A stretch of DNA of 64,000 nucleotides from CAWEYO01 sp963813315 (lineage in GTDB: Bacteria; Pseudomonadota; Alphaproteobacteria; Rhizobiales; Rhizobiaceae). Position 1 is the stretch's first letter. Every line of letters starts with the position of its first letter. The notes under the pieces were generated by a model that had not been told where the DNA came from, ran no database searches, and saw only the letters and a program-made list of their open reading frames with translations. The stretch lies in the NCBI GenBank assembly GCA_963813315.1, contig CAWEYO010000010.1, positions 1-64,000 of the forward strand, in the 5' to 3' direction. Positions 61,797 to 64,000 of this stretch are shown piece after piece. The translations under genes and the position numbers were made by a program.

Positions 61797-62402
61797 ATGT
61801 CAAAGCGAGTCGCCGGCCCCGAAATCGAGCGCCTGATCCAGCTCCTGGCCAAGGTACCGGGATTGGGGCCGCGTTCCGCGCGGCGCGCCGCCCTTCATAT
61901 GATCAAGAAAAAGGAACAGCTGCTGGTGCCGCTGGCCGGCGCCATGGCCGATGCGGCCGAGAAAGTGCGCATTTGTTCGACCTGCGGCAATGTCGACACG
62001 ACCGATCCCTGCACCGTTTGTACCGATGTGCGCCGGGATGGCGCCACGCTGATCGTTGTCGAGGACGTGGCCGACCTCTGGGCGCTGGAGCGCGCCGGCG
62101 CGATGGGCGCGCGCTACCACGTGCTCGGCGGAACGCTGTCGCCGCTCGACGGCATCGGTCCAGATCAGCTCAACATCAAGCAACTCGTGGCGCGGATCGC
62201 CCAAGGCGGAATCAAGGAAGTGATCCTCGCTGTCAACGCAACAGTCGAGGGCCAGACGACGGCGCACTACCTCACCGACCAGATCGGAGGGTTCGATGTC
62301 AAGATTACCCGCCTCGCACATGGTGTGCCGGTCGGCGGAGAACTGGACTATCTCGACGAGGGAACGCTGGCGGCGGCGCTGCGATCGCGCACGGCTTTTT
62401 GA
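61797..62402 (+). CDS. recR: Recombination protein RecR
   Basis: The 201-residue protein has a helix-hairpin-helix (LAKVPGLGPRSARRAALHMI), a four-cysteine zinc finger (CSTCGNVDTTDPCTVC) and a Toprim domain (LIVVEDVADLWALE). It works with RecO in loading RecA on gapped DNA. The order dnaX-ybaB-recR is conserved. Confidence 0.93.
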   Translation: MSKRVAGPEIERLIQLLAKVPGLGPRSARRAALHMIKKKEQLLVPLAGAMADAAEKVRICSTCGNVDTTDPCTVCTDVRRDGATLIVVEDVADLWALERAGAMGARYHVLGGTLSPLDGIGPDQLNIKQLVARIAQGGIKEVILAVNATVEGQTTAHYLTDQIGGFDVKITRLAHGVPVGGELDYLDEGTLAAALRSRTAF

Positions 62403-62417
62403 GGCGATCGAAGCGAG

Positions 62418-63677
62418 ATGAAACGTCGAGCCGCAAACGTCAAGCTCCTTCGCGCGGTACGTTTGCTGTGCCTCGCTTTCGCCGCCGGTCTTGCCCCCAT
62501 CGTCCCTGCTTCATCCGTAGGGATCGATGATCAGTTCCGGGCCTGGCTTGTGGGCGATCTTTGGCCGGAAGCGCAGGGGCGCGGCGTCTCCAGGGAAACT
62601 TTCGAGACGGCGTTTGCCGGCCTGCGGCCAAATCTGAAACTGCCCGACCTTGTCATGCCCGGCGCCCGGCCGGCGACACCGAAAAAGCAGCATCAGGCTG
62701 AATTCGGATCGCCCGGAAACTATTTCGGGCCGATCGGGACTGTCACAAGAGGTGGTCGAGATCGGGCTGCCAGGCTTTCGAGCACGCTTTCAGCAGTCGA
62801 GAGACGCTATGGCGTGCCGGGAGGAATTGTGCTGGCAATCTGGGGCCGCGAATCCGGCTTCGGTACAGCGAAAATACCCTACGACGCCTTCGAAGTGCTT
62901 GGGACCAAGGCTTTTCTGGCAACCCGCAAGGAGATGTTCCGCGCGGAGGTGCTGGCGGCGCTCGAAATGATCCAACGCGGGCTGGTGAGCCGCAAGGCAA
63001 TGAAATCATCATGGGCCGGGGCGCTCGGCCAACCGCAATTCCTGCCGACCTCCTTCCTCAAGCACGCCGTCGATTTCGACGGTGACGGCAGGGCCGACAT
63101 CTGGAATTCCGCCCCGGACACGCTGGCCTCCATCGCGAACTATCTTGTCGGCTATGGCTGGGTGAAGGGCCGGGACTGGGGTTTCGAGGTGACGGTTCCG
63201 CAGGACGTATCCTGCGTGCACGAAGGACCTGACCGGGGCAGACCGATTTCGGACTGGGCGGCGCTAGGCATCGCCCGCGTCAACGGCAAGTCGTTCCCGG
63301 CAGGCGAGGCACAAGCCGAAGGCTTTCTGCTGATGCCCGCCGGAAGGAACGGACCTGCCTTCATCGTGACGCCGAATTTCTACGTGCTCAAGGAATACAA
63401 TGAGAGCGACCTCTATGCGCTCTTCATCGGCCACAGCGCCGATCGCATCGCGCATGGCGACAAGAGTTTCGCCGCAGGCTGGGGCAAGGTGGACGGCCTC
63501 TACCGGTCGGACATCGCCGCACTCCAGCGCGGGTTGGAGAAACTCGGCTACGATGTCGGCAGCGCCGACGGCCTGCCGGGCTTCAAGACACGCCGTTCGA
63601 TTGGCGACTGGCAAGCCCGGAGCGGCCATGCACCGACCTGTTTCCCTGACAGGGAAATGGTGGAGGCGCTGCGGTAA
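62418..63677 (+). CDS. Lytic murein transglycosylase (MltB type) with peptidoglycan-binding domain
   Basis: The 419-residue precursor has a signal peptide (about 1-34), an SLT_2 catalytic domain with the acid residue in AIWGRESGFG and the GALGQPQFLPTSF block, and a C-terminal peptidoglycan-binding-1 domain (IAALQRGLEKLGYDVGSADG). It cleaves glycan strands in the periplasm. It starts 15 bases after recR on the same strand. Confidence 0.88.
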   Translation: MKRRAANVKLLRAVRLLCLAFAAGLAPIVPASSVGIDDQFRAWLVGDLWPEAQGRGVSRETFETAFAGLRPNLKLPDLVMPGARPATPKKQHQAEFGSPGNYFGPIGTVTRGGRDRAARLSSTLSAVERRYGVPGGIVLAIWGRESGFGTAKIPYDAFEVLGTKAFLATRKEMFRAEVLAALEMIQRGLVSRKAMKSSWAGALGQPQFLPTSFLKHAVDFDGDGRADIWNSAPDTLASIANYLVGYGWVKGRDWGFEVTVPQDVSCVHEGPDRGRPISDWAALGIARVNGKSFPAGEAQAEGFLLMPAGRNGPAFIVTPNFYVLKEYNESDLYALFIGHSADRIAHGDKSFAAGWGKVDGLYRSDIAALQRGLEKLGYDVGSADGLPGFKTRRSIGDWQARSGHAPTCFPDREMVEALR

Positions 63678-63679
63678 CT

Positions 63680-64000
63680 CTACTGCGCTGCGATTGCAGT
63701 CGCCTTCGCCGTTTCCTTGCAGACGAGCGGCGCTACCTTCGTCCCGTAAAGTTCGATCGCTTTCATCAGCTTGTCGTGCGGCATCGCGCCTATCGCCATC
63801 TGGAGCAGGAAGCGGTCGTTCCTGAAGAGCCGGTGTTGCGCCACAATTTTTTCCGCCACCGTTTCGGGATCGCCCACGAAAAGCGCACCACGCGGGCCCC
63901 GCGCCTGATCGAAATGCGTGCGGTCCGTCGGTCCCCAGCCGCGTTCGCGGCCAATGCGGTTCATCACTTCCGAGTGGGGCAAATAAAAATCATCGGCGGC
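63680..64000 (-). CDS. Luciferase-like monooxygenase (LLM class), C-terminal part only
   Basis: The frame is open from the window edge to the stop at 63680 and encodes the C-terminal part of an LLM-class flavin-dependent oxidoreductase, with the typical FVGDPETVAEKIVAQHRLF block. The first two thirds lie outside the window. It is convergent with the lytic transglycosylase gene with only a few bases between stops. The substrate is unknown. Confidence 0.7.
   Translation of the reverse strand, partial: AADDFYLPHSEVMNRIGRERGWGPTDRTHFDQARGPRGALFVGDPETVAEKIVAQHRLFRNDRFLLQMAIGAMPHDKLMKAIELYGTKVAPLVCKETAKATAIAAQ

Overview
The window is GC-rich chromosomal DNA that looks like a member of the Rhizobiales close to Mesorhizobium/Phyllobacteriaceae. 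The evidence is the gene set and gene order: ffs-dnaX-ybaB-recR, mutS-glnD-murJ-trpS, ActS/ActR, MmcB, membrane-bound CycM, HmrR, an RpiR-type inositol regulator with GGAA-N6-TTCC sites, and many short palindromic intergenic repeats. No intact tRNA or rRNA gene, insertion sequence or CRISPR array was seen.

Layout. 1-4.6 kb is an accessory junction. It holds a frameshifted stress protein, three tRNA 3' fragments in a row (Arg-ACG, Thr-CGT, Lys-CTT), decayed small genes and a P4-type tyrosine integrase. 4.7-7.2 kb holds part of a phosphonate cluster (phnN, a frameshifted phnM, a DUF1045 gene). 7.6-17.1 kb is an inositol-type catabolic locus: iolB, a 60-residue membrane protein, iolE, an iolC remnant, iolG, an SDR enzyme, a frameshifted RpiR regulator, a three-part sugar ABC importer and a MocA-like dehydrogenase. 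17.1-18.2 kb carries two paralogous XRE regulators and a divergent small gene. 18.3-24.4 kb is a YnjBCD-type importer followed by hrpB. 24.6-31.1 kb holds actS/actR, mmcB, hmrR, an L,D-transpeptidase, an Nfu-type gene, a Usp gene and trpS. 31.3-42.1 kb holds murJ, glnD, pcm, a doubly frameshifted mutS and a malic enzyme. 42.3-53.4 kb holds a MarR regulator with a C40 peptidase and a Yej-type peptide importer operon that contains a vapBC module. 53.5-64 kb holds cycM, a frameshifted kdsB, pheA, nudC, a HIT gene, a four-copy 100-bp repeat, the SRP RNA, dnaX, ybaB, a cell-wall hydrolase, recR, a lytic transglycosylase and part of a luciferase-like oxidoreductase.

Two themes stand out. First, at least nine genes or remnants are broken by a net one-base shift, nearly always +1, and undoing the shift gives a protein of normal length. 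Because kdsB is normally essential and mutS is hit twice, sequence error must be weighed against real decay and a mutator lineage. Second, the inositol locus is incomplete: iolC is an internally deleted remnant, iolD is absent and the regulator is shifted, yet the predicted operators remain. This damage cannot be explained by single-base errors alone.

Most intergenic gaps are filled by at least four families of palindromic repeats. In two places (hrpB, glnD) the repeat supplies the gene's stop codon, and one G-rich repeat lies inside the mutS start region.
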